Assembly (NCBI RefSeq): GCF_014287815.1
Contig: NZ_JACOOQ010000015.1
Location: 1-64,000, forward strand
Direction of reading: 5' to 3'
Length of the DNA: 64,000 bases
From: Clostridium lentum
Lineage (GTDB): Bacteria > Bacillota > Clostridia > Clostridiales > Clostridiaceae
Part shown: piece by piece, positions 7,400 through 16,273 of the stretch
Numbering within the stretch: position 1 is the first letter of the stretch
How the letters are laid out: each line of letters opens with the position of its first letter
Made by a program: the position numbers and the translations under genes
The notes under the pieces: generated by a model
The model's database searches: none
What the model was told of the DNA's origin: nothing
The model's input: the letters and a program-made list of their open reading frames with translations, nothing else

Positions 7400-7855
7400 A
7401 TGGCAAGAATATCAGATACAATTGCAGATTTCATTTATTCATTGATTGATGAAACAGATGACAATCAAGCAATAATTCAAAGAAATGAATTGGCAGATAA
7501 ATTTAACTGTGCTCCCTCACAAATTAACTATGTATTAACTACAAGGTTTACTTGTGAAAAGGGATATATTATTGAAAGTAGAAGAGGTGGAGGGGGATAT
7601 ATCATAGTTAAAAGGATATACCATAAAAGTGGTCAAGAAAAAATTTCTATATTAAATGAAGCAATAGGTTCAAGTATAACTTATCAAAGTGCAGTATCTA
7701 TAGTTGAGCATTTGCTAGAATTAAATATAATTACAGTAAGGGAATATGAACTAATCAAAATAGCTGTAAACGATAGAACTTTAGGCTTAGTGGAAGATAA
7801 AAATAAAGTTCGTGCAGATATTTTAAAAGGTATGGTCAATATTTTATTATCATAA
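7400..7855 (+). CDS. ctsR: Transcriptional repressor CtsR
   Basis: A 151-residue CtsR. It has an N-terminal winged helix-turn-helix with the conserved glycine-rich wing RRGGGGYIIVKRI (about residues 60-72), which in Bacillus-type CtsR is the thermosensor, and a C-terminal helical domain. It represses class III heat-shock genes by binding tandem heptads, and such a site lies 20-36 nt upstream of this gene. AGGAAGG is 6 nt before the ATG. clpC follows after about 150 nt, with no mcsA or mcsB in between. Confidence 0.95.
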   Translation: MARISDTIADFIYSLIDETDDNQAIIQRNELADKFNCAPSQINYVLTTRFTCEKGYIIESRRGGGGYIIVKRIYHKSGQEKISILNEAIGSSITYQSAVSIVEHLLELNIITVREYELIKIAVNDRTLGLVEDKNKVRADILKGMVNILLS

Positions 7856-8006
7856 TGAAGCACTTAACTTATTAAAATTACTATATAGTAGTGCGATGAC
7901 AGAATTAAATTGCTATATTAGTCATAAATATTTATAAAGATTAAATAATACAAATTGGGATAGAATAGCTAAAAAGGATAGTTCTATATGGTATGGAGGT
8001 GCAATG

Positions 8007-10445
8007 ATGATATTTGGGAGGTTTACGGAAAGAGCACAAGTGGTGCTAATTGAAGCACAACAGGAATCACAGAATTTTAAGCATGGGTATATAGGGACAG
8101 AACATATTTTACTTGGAATTTTAAAAGAAGGTGGCTATGCTAGTCAAGTTTTAAATAACAGAATGATTACTTTAGATAAAGTAAAAAAGATGATAGAAGA
8201 ATATTTAGGATTTGGAGATGAAGAAATAGTAACAGGAGATATGCTTTTAACTCCTAGGGCAAAAAGGCTTTTTGATGACAGTATAGATATAGGAAGAAAA
8301 TTTAATCATAGCTTCATCACACCAGAACACATCTTAGAAGCACTTATCAATGGTAGTGAGGGGGTTGCATATACGATTTTAAGTACATGTAAGATTGATA
8401 TGCATGAGATTAAAGATGAATTGGAAAAGTATATATCAGGCAATGATTTTAGAGATAATAAGAAAATATTAAATAAAGAAAAAAAGCAAAATAAGACTCC
8501 AATGCTGGATCAGTATAGTCGAGATTTAACTCAGATTGCTAAGGAAGGAAAACTTGATCCTGTTATAGGTAGAGATGAGGAAACTCAAAGGGTACTAGAG
8601 ATACTTTGCCGAAGAGTAAAGAACAATCCATGCCTTATTGGTGAGCCTGGTGTTGGAAAGACTGCTGTTATAGAAGGATTAGCTCAAAAGATGGTTGCAG
8701 GTGATATTCCGGAAAGTCTAAAGGAAACAAGACTTGTAACATTAGATATTACTTCCATGGTGGCAGGAGCAAAATATAGAGGAGAATTTGAGGAACGTTT
8801 AAAGAAGGTAATGAATGAATTAAAAAATGAAGATAAAATTATTGTTTTCATTGATGAAATTCATACCATAGTTGGAGCTGGAGGAGCTGAAGGTGCTATA
8901 GATGCATCTAATATACTAAAACCTGCCCTTGCAAGAGGAGAAATCAAATGTATTGGAGCTACAACCATTGATGAGTATAGAAAGTATATTGAAAAAGATG
9001 CCGCTTTAGAAAGAAGGTTTCAGACAATTAATATTGAAGAACCAAATAAAGAAGAAACTTTAAGGATATTATATGGCTTAAGAGATAAATATGAATCACA
9101 TCATAAAGTAAAGATAACTGATGAGGCATTAAAGAAAGCCGTAGAGCTAGCAGATAGATATATTACTGATAGATTTATGCCTGATAAGGCCATTGATTTA
9201 ATTGATGAATCAGCTTCAAAGGTAAGGATATCTAAGCTTACTTTGCCACCAGAACTTAAGCAAAAAGAAATTGATATTGAAAAGTCTGTTACGGAAAAGG
9301 AAGATGCCATAAAAAATCAGGATTTTGAAAAGGCAGCTAACTTAAGAGATAAGGAAAAGCTTTTGAAAGAAGAATTTGAAAGCATTAAGGAGCAATGGAG
9401 GGCTTGTACGTGCAATGCTGTCAGCGTTGTTGATGAAGAAGATATAGCAAAAGTTGTTTCTATTTGGAGTCGTGTACCATTAGAGCGTTTAAATGAAAAG
9501 GAAGCTGATAAGCTATTAAGATTGGAAGAAGTACTAAAAAATAAAATTATAGGTCAGGATGAAGCTATTGGTGTTATTTGCAAGGCTATAAAGAGAGCTA
9601 GAGTAGGTCTTAAGAATCCTCATAGACCTATAGGTACATTTTTCTTTTGTGGCCCTACAGGCGTTGGAAAGACAGAACTTTCTAATGTTATAGCAGAAGT
9701 AATGTTTGGTAGTACCAATAGTCTTATTAGAATAGATATGTCAGAATATATGGAAAAACATTCTGTATCAAGGCTTATAGGTCCGCCGCCAGGTTATGTT
9801 GGTTATGAAGAAGGTGGTCAACTAACAGAAGCGGTACGTAGAAAACCATATTCAGTAGTATTATTAGATGAAATTGAAAAGGCTCACGAAGATGTATTCA
9901 ATATACTTCTTCAAATAATGGATGATGGAAGACTTACTGATAGTAAAGGTAAAATAGTTAATTTTAAGAATACCATCATTATAATGACTTCCAACGAAGG
10001 AGCTCAAAAACTTAAAAAGCAGAATACTATGGGTTTCTTTAATGATGTAAATAATAATGCAGTGCAATATGAAAAGATGAAAGAATTTATTATGGGAGAG
10101 CTTAAGAATAAGTTCAGGCCAGAATTTTTAAATAGGCTTGATGAAATAGTAGTATTTAATCAATTAAATGAAGAAAATATTAAGAATATAGTAGATATAA
10201 TGTTAAGTGATACAATAAATAGATTGAAGGAAAAAGAAATATTCTTAGATTATGATAAAGAACTTAATAAATTTATTGCAGATAAAAATGAAAATTTAAG
10301 TTTTGGTGCAAGGCCTATAAGAAGGATTATTACCAGGGAAATAGAGGATAAATTAAGCGATGAAATGCTTAAAGGTGAAATTAAACGAGGCGATAGGCTT
10401 AGCGTATGTTTCAAGGATGATGAACTTATTTTTTCACATAAATAA
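8007..10445 (+). CDS. clpC: ATP-dependent Clp protease ATP-binding subunit ClpC
   Basis: An 812-residue Hsp100 ATPase. It has two N-terminal Clp repeats (FTERAQ near residue 5, LTPRAKRLF near 80), a first AAA+ domain with GEPGVGKT (about residue 213), a UVR-type coiled middle domain near 430-465 ([16 protein letters not shown]), and a second AAA+ domain with GPTGVGKT (about 551). It unfolds substrates for ClpP. The second of two adjacent ATGs is chosen because GGAGG is then 7 nt away. It is cotranscribed with ctsR. The adaptor pair McsA/McsB is not encoded in this operon. Confidence 0.95.
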   Translation: MIFGRFTERAQVVLIEAQQESQNFKHGYIGTEHILLGILKEGGYASQVLNNRMITLDKVKKMIEEYLGFGDEEIVTGDMLLTPRAKRLFDDSIDIGRKFNHSFITPEHILEALINGSEGVAYTILSTCKIDMHEIKDELEKYISGNDFRDNKKILNKEKKQNKTPMLDQYSRDLTQIAKEGKLDPVIGRDEETQRVLEILCRRVKNNPCLIGEPGVGKTAVIEGLAQKMVAGDIPESLKETRLVTLDITSMVAGAKYRGEFEERLKKVMNELKNEDKIIVFIDEIHTIVGAGGAEGAIDASNILKPALARGEIKCIGATTIDEYRKYIEKDAALERRFQTINIEEPNKEETLRILYGLRDKYESHHKVKITDEALKKAVELADRYITDRFMPDKAIDLIDESASKVRISKLTLPPELKQKEIDIEKSVTEKEDAIKNQDFEKAANLRDKEKLLKEEFESIKEQWRACTCNAVSVVDEEDIAKVVSIWSRVPLERLNEKEADKLLRLEEVLKNKIIGQDEAIGVICKAIKRARVGLKNPHRPIGTFFFCGPTGVGKTELSNVIAEVMFGSTNSLIRIDMSEYMEKHSVSRLIGPPPGYVGYEEGGQLTEAVRRKPYSVVLLDEIEKAHEDVFNILLQIMDDGRLTDSKGKIVNFKNTIIIMTSNEGAQKLKKQNTMGFFNDVNNNAVQYEKMKEFIMGELKNKFRPEFLNRLDEIVVFNQLNEENIKNIVDIMLSDTINRLKEKEIFLDYDKELNKFIADKNENLSFGARPIRRIITREIEDKLSDEMLKGEIKRGDRLSVCFKDDELIFSHK

Positions 10446-10475
10446 AATAGGGCGATGGATATCGCTCTATTTTAT
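10445..10475. terminator. Bidirectional terminator between clpC and a small minus-strand ORF
   Basis: AAATAGGGCGAT (10445-10456) pairs with ATCGCTCTATTT (10461-10472; one G-U) around GGAT, with T tails on both strands. It ends clpC on the plus strand. On the minus strand the stop codon of the small ORF lies in the stem. Confidence 0.8.
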
Positions 10476-10628
10476 TATGTTTTCATTTTCTAAATTTGAA
10501 TTTATTATCATATTTTCTAGAGGTATATCCTCTAAAGAATTAAGATAACCATTAGTGTCAGTGTTATTATTATAATCATTTAAAGTGTTTTTTGCAGGCA
10601 TATTCTTGTAATAGGATTTATTTAGCAT
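10467..10628 (-). CDS. Small protein of unknown function (53 residues)
   Basis: An ORF reading MLNKSYYKNMPAKNT at its start and ENENIIK at its end. It is asparagine-rich (13 Asn in 53) and has no Cys, no membrane segment and no motif I recognise. A strong Shine-Dalgarno AAGGAG lies 8 nt before the ATG, and its stop codon sits in the stem of a bidirectional terminator shared with clpC, which is the arrangement of a real gene. It converges on clpC and diverges from radA. A role cannot be assigned; a spore-associated small protein is only a guess from its size and composition. Confidence 0.55.
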   Translation of the reverse strand: MLNKSYYKNMPAKNTLNDYNNNTDTNGYLNSLEDIPLENMIINSNLENENIIK

Positions 10629-10876
10629 AAATATCAACTCCTTATTAAAATTAATATTAGTATGAGCTAAAATGTAAAAAAGTATTCTTATTAGAAAGAT
10701 GTATGCTAAATGTAAATTTATAACTTAAGGAATTGGTTAAAAATAAATTTGAGTAATAAGGATTTTTTAGTAAATACTTTGGGCTTTTATATATTTTTTA
10801 TATTTTGTTTATGATATATTATAGATAGAAAAATAGATTTTAATTTTAATATATAGATTAAAGTGTGGTGAGAAGT

Positions 10877-12265
10877 TTGGCTAAAGTTAAATCTATATTT
10901 ATTTGTGAAAATTGTGGCTATGAATCGCCAAAATGGCTAGGAAAATGTCCAGACTGTAATAACTGGAATACCTTTGAAGAAAGCCTAGTTGAAAAGAAGA
11001 ATAGTGTAGCAGCTGTTGCTAAAAAGGTATCGCTAACTATGAAACCTGTAAAAAAATTATCAGATATTACTTCTAGCAAAAGTGATAGGATTATAACAGG
11101 AATTAATGAATTTGATAGAGTTATGGGAGGCGGTATAGTTAAAGATTCCATAACAATTATTACTGCTAGGCCAGGAGCAGGAAAGAGTACATTGTTATTG
11201 CAAGTAGCACATAGCATAGCGCATAAGGGCCATAAGGTTGTTTATGCATCAGGAGAAGAAAGTGATAGTCAAATTAAAAATAGGGCAGATAGAATATTAA
11301 ATAATATAAGTGATAATATATGGGTTCTGCAGGAAACAAGCATGGATAATGTGGTGCATGCTACTAGGGATATTGATCCTGATTTGATTATAATAGATAG
11401 TATACAAACCTTTACTATGGAAAATGCACTTCCAGCCAGAGCAGGATCACCTACTCAGACTATGGAATGTGCCAATGAATTATTAAGATTGGCTAAGGAT
11501 GATAAAAGACCAAGGGCAGTAATAATAGTAGGTCAGATGACTAAAGCTGATGAACTAGCAGGACTTAGAGCTTTAGAGCATTTAGTTGATACTGTTTTAA
11601 TTATAGAAGCAAACAGTGATGAGGAGCTAAGAGGATTAATAAGCTCTAAAAATAGGTTTGGTAGCACAGGTGAAACTGGCTTTTTCCAAATGACAGAAAA
11701 GGGAATGGAATCTATCGATAATCCATCAGAGTATTTTATGACAAAGAGAGATGATGGAGATTTAGTTTCAGGAAGTACTTTAACTGTTGTTAAAGAAGGT
11801 TCAAGGGCAATAATAATGGAAGTAGAAAGTCTTGTTTCAAAGACATTTACTCCATATCCAACAAGGATAGCAGAAACATTAGGTAAGGATAAATTAAATA
11901 CTTTAATTTCTATTTTAGAAATAAGAGGTGGAATTAATTTATATGATAAAAATGTAATTATAAAGACGACTGGCGGAATGCGAGTTAAGGAACCAGGAGT
12001 TAATTTAGCTGTAATTATGAGTATAGTTTCATCGGTGAAAAATAAAGGAATACCTACAGATGTAGCATTTATTGCAGATGTAGGTCTGACAGGTGAATTA
12101 AAAAAAGTACCTTCATTAGAGGGAAGAATAAAAGAGCTTGCTAGAATGGGATTCAGAAAGGTTTATGTAGCAAAGGATTCTTTTGCAAAGGGCTTTAAAA
12201 TTGAAGGAATTGATATAATTTCATTAAAAACTTTAAATGATGTTATAATAAATGTATATAGATAA
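10877..12265 (+). CDS. radA: DNA repair protein RadA
   Basis: A 462-residue RadA/Sms. It has an N-terminal C4 zinc ribbon (CENCGYESPKWLGKCPDC, residues 10-27), a RecA-type ATPase with P-loop ARPGAGKS, the RadA signature KNRFG (about residue 256), and a C-terminal Lon-like domain. RadA drives branch migration in recombination repair. The TTG at 10877 (reading LAKVKSIF) is preferred because GGTGAG lies just upstream and it matches the usual family start; the GTGs at 10865/10868 overlap that site. It precedes disA, as in Bacillus sms-disA. Confidence 0.93.
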   Translation: MAKVKSIFICENCGYESPKWLGKCPDCNNWNTFEESLVEKKNSVAAVAKKVSLTMKPVKKLSDITSSKSDRIITGINEFDRVMGGGIVKDSITIITARPGAGKSTLLLQVAHSIAHKGHKVVYASGEESDSQIKNRADRILNNISDNIWVLQETSMDNVVHATRDIDPDLIIIDSIQTFTMENALPARAGSPTQTMECANELLRLAKDDKRPRAVIIVGQMTKADELAGLRALEHLVDTVLIIEANSDEELRGLISSKNRFGSTGETGFFQMTEKGMESIDNPSEYFMTKRDDGDLVSGSTLTVVKEGSRAIIMEVESLVSKTFTPYPTRIAETLGKDKLNTLISILEIRGGINLYDKNVIIKTTGGMRVKEPGVNLAVIMSIVSSVKNKGIPTDVAFIADVGLTGELKKVPSLEGRIKELARMGFRKVYVAKDSFAKGFKIEGIDIISLKTLNDVIINVYR

Positions 12266-12366
12266 TTTAAAAAATCACAATAAATTAGTGTAGAAACATA
12301 AAAATGGAAGATAGAAATTACTTAGAAGTGCGGCTTTAGAAGTTATTATAGTAATTAGGTGATTAT

Positions 12367-13431
12367 ATGAGGATTAAGGATGATAGTAAGATAAAAAATA
12401 TTTTAAAAATAGTTAGCCCTGGCACTAATTTAAGAGAAGGGCTAGAAAATATTTTGAGAGCAAAGACCGGAGGATTAATAGTTCTTAGTGATAATGAAGA
12501 AGTAATGAAGCTTGTAGATGGAGGATTCTATATAAATTCAGAATATAGTCCTGCATACATATATGAATTAGCTAAAATGGATGGAGCAATAGTTATTAGT
12601 GAAGACTTAAAAAGGATAGTATGTGCTAATACACAGTTACTGCCAGATCCATCAGTAAGTACTTTTGAAACAGGAACAAGACATAGAACGGCACAGAGAA
12701 TAGCAAAGCAGACAGATGCAATAGTCATAGCTATATCTCAAAGAAGAAATTTAATAACTATTTATAAAAAAGATATAAAGTATGTATTACAGGAAAGTAG
12801 TGTTATATTGGAAAGAGCTAACCAAGCAATACAGACTTTAGAAAAGTACGTAAATGTATTAGAAAGAGTAATAAATAATTTAAATATATTGGAATTTCAA
12901 GACTTAACTACAGTTTTTGATGTGGTAACGGCTATACAGAGGACAGAAATGGTCATGAGGATAGTAGAAGAAATAAAGAGATATATCTTAGAGCTTGGTA
13001 ATGATGGAAGACTGATATCTATGCAGCTTAATGAGCTTATAAGATACATTGAACGTGATGGTATACTACTTATTAGAGACTATTGCAAAGAAGATAGTGA
13101 TTATAATGAAATATACAAGGAAATACAAAAGCTTAATTCTGATGAATTAGTAGACTTAGATGCCATAGCAAAACTTTTAGGATATACAGGATGTGTATTA
13201 GTAGATACTCTTACTTCTCCAAAAGGATATAGATTATTATTTAAAATACCAAGGATACCTACTAATGTAATTGAAAACTTGATAAAGCATTTTGGGCAAT
13301 TGAAAAATGTATTAGAAGCGTCTAGTGAAGATTTAGATCAAGTTGAAGGAATTGGTGAAGCACGTGCTGCAGCAATAAAAAATGGTTTAAAGAGAATCAA
13401 GGAACAAGTAAATTTAAAAAAAGAACTTTAG
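12367..13431 (+). CDS. disA: DNA integrity scanning diadenylate cyclase
   Basis: A 354-residue DisA. It has an N-terminal DAC domain with DGA at residues 72-74 and RHRT at about 105-108, which bind and condense two ATP to c-di-AMP. A helical spine and a C-terminal helix-hairpin-helix ([15 protein letters not shown], about residues 325-339) for branched DNA follow. DisA forms octamers that pause at lesions, linking c-di-AMP levels to DNA integrity at sporulation. The candidate receptor DarA is encoded 8 kb upstream. It lies 100 nt after radA, likely in the same transcript. Confidence 0.96.
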   Translation: MRIKDDSKIKNILKIVSPGTNLREGLENILRAKTGGLIVLSDNEEVMKLVDGGFYINSEYSPAYIYELAKMDGAIVISEDLKRIVCANTQLLPDPSVSTFETGTRHRTAQRIAKQTDAIVIAISQRRNLITIYKKDIKYVLQESSVILERANQAIQTLEKYVNVLERVINNLNILEFQDLTTVFDVVTAIQRTEMVMRIVEEIKRYILELGNDGRLISMQLNELIRYIERDGILLIRDYCKEDSDYNEIYKEIQKLNSDELVDLDAIAKLLGYTGCVLVDTLTSPKGYRLLFKIPRIPTNVIENLIKHFGQLKNVLEASSEDLDQVEGIGEARAAAIKNGLKRIKEQVNLKKEL

Positions 13432-13472
13432 TAATTTTATAGAATATAAGAGTCTATAATTGGTGACAATAT

Positions 13473-13502
13473 AAAAGCAGGTATGTAGTTATACCTGCTT
13501 TT
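13473..13502. terminator. Bidirectional terminator between disA and the converging gene
   Basis: A perfect 12-bp stem AAAAGCAGGTAT/ATACCTGCTTTT with a 6-nt loop. It lies between the stop codons of disA (plus) and the 132-residue minus-strand gene. Confidence 0.85.
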
Positions 13503-13508
13503 AGTACA

Positions 13509-13907
13509 TTATCTAAATGTAAATTTACCTAAAGTATCTAATTTGGAGGTTTCATTTATTAATACATCATAAAGATTTATATCTAATATATTGCATAATG
13601 ATACTAGATAAAATAAGCTAGTTCCTATTTGATTTTCAATTACTTCACGACAATTATCACAAAGTTTTCCGTTTAAATGAGTTGAGAAAGATTTTGATAA
13701 TTCATCAAGAGAAGTATCAGTATTATCGAATTCTTGTTTGGAGGCATTTATATTAATGCAACCACAATTAGTAATAGCTTTTGCCACAGATCTATTAACT
13801 TTAGAGCAGCTTTCAGTATATTTAGTTAAAACATCTAAAATGCTTTTATGTCTTATTAGAGAAGTACTAACGTCATTTTGAAATGTATCAAATATTATAT
13901 CCTTCAT
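13509..13907 (-). CDS. Helical protein of unknown function, MazG-like C-terminal half
   Basis: A 132-residue protein with two parts. The N-terminal half is helical (RHKSILDVLTKYTESCSKVN) and leads to a CGC at about residues 48-50. The C-terminal half includes CDNC (about 83-86) and then GTSLFYLVSLCNILDINLYDVL, a segment that resembles the helical core of MazG-like nucleotide pyrophosphohydrolases. The acidic metal ligands of that fold are not evident. I recall related clostridial proteins next to disA being labelled as a domain of unknown function. AAGGAG precedes the ATG. It diverges from the PIN/TRAM gene. Confidence 0.6.
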   Translation of the reverse strand: MKDIIFDTFQNDVSTSLIRHKSILDVLTKYTESCSKVNRSVAKAITNCGCININASKQEFDNTDTSLDELSKSFSTHLNGKLCDNCREVIENQIGTSLFYLVSLCNILDINLYDVLINETSKLDTLGKFTFR

Positions 13908-13945
13908 TTTGAATCAGCTCCTTAAATAGAGTTTAGTATAAGAAA

Positions 13946-14001
13946 ATTTCCTAAGGAAATAAATTTGTTAATATAACCCTTGGGCGAATTGGTTAATATA
14001 A
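13946..14001. promoter_or_regulatory. Operator-like palindrome and direct repeats in a divergent intergenic region
   Basis: ATTTCCT-A-AGGAAAT (13946-13960) is a 7-1-7 palindrome. GTTAATATAA occurs twice, at 13967-13976 and 13992-14001, 25 nt apart. All lie between the start codons of the minus-strand 132-residue gene and the plus-strand PIN/TRAM gene. A regulator-binding role is inferred from position only. Confidence 0.35.
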
Positions 14002-14074
14002 TAATAAACAACCTGGCCATTCATTAATAGGGGGTATAGAAAAATAATTATTGATTTTAGCAGTAAGTGTTCTG

Positions 14075-14083
14075 TGATATAAT
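14075..14083 (+). promoter_or_regulatory. Extended -10 promoter before the PIN/TRAM gene
   Basis: TGA followed by TATAAT (14078-14083) makes an extended -10 about 67 nt before the start codon. The -35 (TTTAGC at 14055-14060, 17-nt spacer) is weak. Confidence 0.5.
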
Positions 14084-14150
14084 TAAATGGTTATTTATGG
14101 ATAACTAATAGATGAAATTTAATATATATATTATAATAGGAGGTGAAAAT

Positions 14151-15242
14151 GTGCTGAAAAAAATTGTGAAATTCATTAGTTCAATTATGGGAATAGCAGT
14201 GGGATATATTATTGGAAAAGTGCTTATTACACTGGGCATAAAACAGGGAATAAAATTATTTATAGAGCCTCTATACACGAGTTTAATTTTACTTATTGTA
14301 ATCTTAATTTTTGCAATTATTTTTTATTTTTTATCATCATTTATTTATAAAGGAATTATAGCTATAATAGATGGATTTGAAATGAATATTCAAAAGCTTA
14401 CAGTGACAGAATTTCTTTTTGGAACACTAGGGCTTTTAGTAGGACTTGTATTTGCAACTCTTATAGGAGTACCCATATCAAAAATTCATTTTGTAATAGG
14501 CCCTATCTTATTTATCTTAATAGATTTACTTGGAGCTTTGGTAGGAATAAAGATATTTATTAAGCGAAAAGAAGATATATTAAATTTACTTACTTCTATA
14601 AAGAAGAATGGACTAAGGGATAAGAAGAATAAGCATAGTGAAAAGATATGTCCTAAAGTATTGGATACATCAGTAATCATTGATGGAAGAATATTTGATA
14701 TATGCCAAACTGGTTTTGTGGAAGGTCCTTTAGTAATTCCATGTTTTGTGTTAAATGAACTTAGGCATATTTCTGATTCTGCTGATGGTCTTAAGAGAAA
14801 TAGAGGAAGAAGAGGTCTTGATATATTAAATAAAATACAAAAAGAACTTTCTATAGAAACTCAGATATATGAAGAGGACTTTCCGGAAATTGCGGAAGTT
14901 GATGCAAAGCTTTTAAAGTTAGCACAGATTTTAAGTGGAAAAGTAGTGACTAATGATTTTAATTTGAATAAAGTTGCAGAATTCCAAGGAGTGCCAGTAC
15001 TTAATATTAATGAGTTAGCCAATGCCATAAAACCAGTACTTCTTCCAGGAGAAGAAATGAAAGTGATGGTGATGAAAGATGGTAAGGAATCATCGCAAGG
15101 AATAGCATATTTAGATGATGGAACCATGATTGTTGTAGAAGGTGGCAGAAAGTTTATAAATGAGGAGATAATAGTAGTTGTTACATCTGTATTACAGACA
15201 GCTGCTGGCAGGATGATATTTGCAAAACCAAAGGAAAGTTAA
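14151..15242 (+). CDS. Membrane-anchored PIN/TRAM-domain protein (YacL-like)
   Basis: A 363-residue protein. Three or four membrane helices (about residues 1-140) precede a PIN domain beginning KVLDTSVIIDGRIFD, with acidic residues typical of PIN nucleases (D in LDTS, D in LRHISDSADG, TNDFNL). A C-terminal TRAM-like RNA-binding region (DGTMIVVEGG) follows. A GTG start at 14151 is chosen because AGGAGG lies 7 nt before it. In Bacillus the equivalent yacL lies between disA and ispD, exactly as here. RNA cleavage or binding at the membrane is inferred; substrates are not known to me. Confidence 0.85.
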   Translation: MLKKIVKFISSIMGIAVGYIIGKVLITLGIKQGIKLFIEPLYTSLILLIVILIFAIIFYFLSSFIYKGIIAIIDGFEMNIQKLTVTEFLFGTLGLLVGLVFATLIGVPISKIHFVIGPILFILIDLLGALVGIKIFIKRKEDILNLLTSIKKNGLRDKKNKHSEKICPKVLDTSVIIDGRIFDICQTGFVEGPLVIPCFVLNELRHISDSADGLKRNRGRRGLDILNKIQKELSIETQIYEEDFPEIAEVDAKLLKLAQILSGKVVTNDFNLNKVAEFQGVPVLNINELANAIKPVLLPGEEMKVMVMKDGKESSQGIAYLDDGTMIVVEGGRKFINEEIIVVVTSVLQTAAGRMIFAKPKES

Positions 15243-15254
15243 AAGGAGTTTTAG

Positions 15255-15923
15255 ATGATAAGTGCTATTGTTTTAGCAGGTGGAAGAGGTAAGAGAATGA
15301 ATTACCATAAAAGCAAGCAATTTATTGAAATAAAGGGAAAGCCAGTGCTTGCATATACACTTGAGAAATTTATTGATAATAAAAGTATAGATGAAGTAAT
15401 ATTAGTACTTCCAGAAGATGAAGTGGATTATTGCCAAAAGGAAGTGTTGCAAAAATACTGTTTAAAGGTAGATAGGATAGTATTTGGTGGGAAAGAGAGA
15501 CAAGATTCAGTATTCAATGCACTAGAAGCTATGGAAAAAGCAGATATAGTATTAATACATGATGGTGCAAGACCTTTTATAAGTGAGAGAATTATTGATG
15601 AAGGCATAAAATATGCTAAAGCATATGGTGCATCTGCACCAGGAGTAATCCCCAAAGATACTATAAAGATAAAAAACAATGATAATTTATCGGTAGATAC
15701 ACCAGATAGAAATACATTAGTTGCAGTGCAAACGCCTCAATGTTTTAAATATGATGAAATTTATCAGTGTCATAAAAAAGTTAAGAAGGAAAATATAGCA
15801 GTAACAGATGATACTTCAGTGGTGGAAATGTATGGGCATAAAGTATATTTATATGAAGGTGATTATATCAATATAAAAATAACTACCCCAGAAGATTTAA
15901 TTTTAGCAGAGAGGCTTATATAG
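15255..15923 (+). CDS. ispD: 2-C-methyl-D-erythritol 4-phosphate cytidylyltransferase
   Basis: A 222-residue IspD. It has the nucleotidyltransferase start AIVLAGGRGKRM (residues 4-15) with the basic residues contacting CTP, HDGARPF near 100-106, and TPQCF near 156. It forms CDP-ME from MEP and CTP in the non-mevalonate isoprenoid pathway. Its start is 12 nt after the PIN/TRAM stop, with AAAGGAG upstream, so it is the last gene of that unit. The partner ispF, often adjacent, is not here; proS follows with its own promoter. Confidence 0.95.
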   Translation: MISAIVLAGGRGKRMNYHKSKQFIEIKGKPVLAYTLEKFIDNKSIDEVILVLPEDEVDYCQKEVLQKYCLKVDRIVFGGKERQDSVFNALEAMEKADIVLIHDGARPFISERIIDEGIKYAKAYGASAPGVIPKDTIKIKNNDNLSVDTPDRNTLVAVQTPQCFKYDEIYQCHKKVKKENIAVTDDTSVVEMYGHKVYLYEGDYINIKITTPEDLILAERLI

Positions 15924-15927
15924 GTTA

Positions 15928-15956
15928 TTGACAGGATTTTTGCAAAATTATATAAT
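15928..15956 (+). promoter_or_regulatory. Sigma-A promoter of the proS T-box transcript
   Basis: Consensus TTGACA (15928-15933), a 17-nt spacer and consensus TATAAT (15951-15956). It lies directly after ispD and before the T-box leader. Confidence 0.9.
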
Positions 15957-15977
15957 GAATAAATCAAAAAAATATAT

Positions 15978-16175
15978 TATAAAGCAAGGAAGAAGAATAG
16001 TAAAAATCGCCTTTCAGAGAGAAAATCCTAGGCTGTAAGATTTTCAAGAGATTTTGAACCAGCTTCAGAGTTATAGCAAAACTATCGGTTTAACACCGTT
16101 ATCATTATAAGAGCACAAATTTAGGTGGTACCGCGACTATAAGTTCGCCCTAATTATATTAGGGTGAACTTTTTA
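15978..16175 (+). promoter_or_regulatory. T-box riboswitch (proline) controlling proS
   Basis: The invariant T-box AGGTGGTACCGCG is at 16123-16135. A terminator follows, GTTCGCCCTAAT pairing with ATTAGGGTGAAC (16143-16169) and TTTTT. In stem I the segment TTGAACCAGCTTCAG positions CCA (16059-16061) where the specifier codon is read, and CCA encodes proline. Uncharged tRNA-Pro would stabilise the antiterminator and switch on proS. Confidence 0.93.
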
Positions 16176-16273
16176 TTTATAAATTATTAATGATGGATGA
16201 TGATAAAAGGATAAAGAGTATTTCAAAGCCATCATATATATAACATTGACTTATATAACAGGAGGAAAATACT

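Noticed and set aside
10360..10548. Plus-strand open frame running past the end of clpC
   Set aside because: It overlaps clpC in another frame and crosses its terminator; there is no ribosome site. The real gene there is the minus-strand ORF at 10467-10628.
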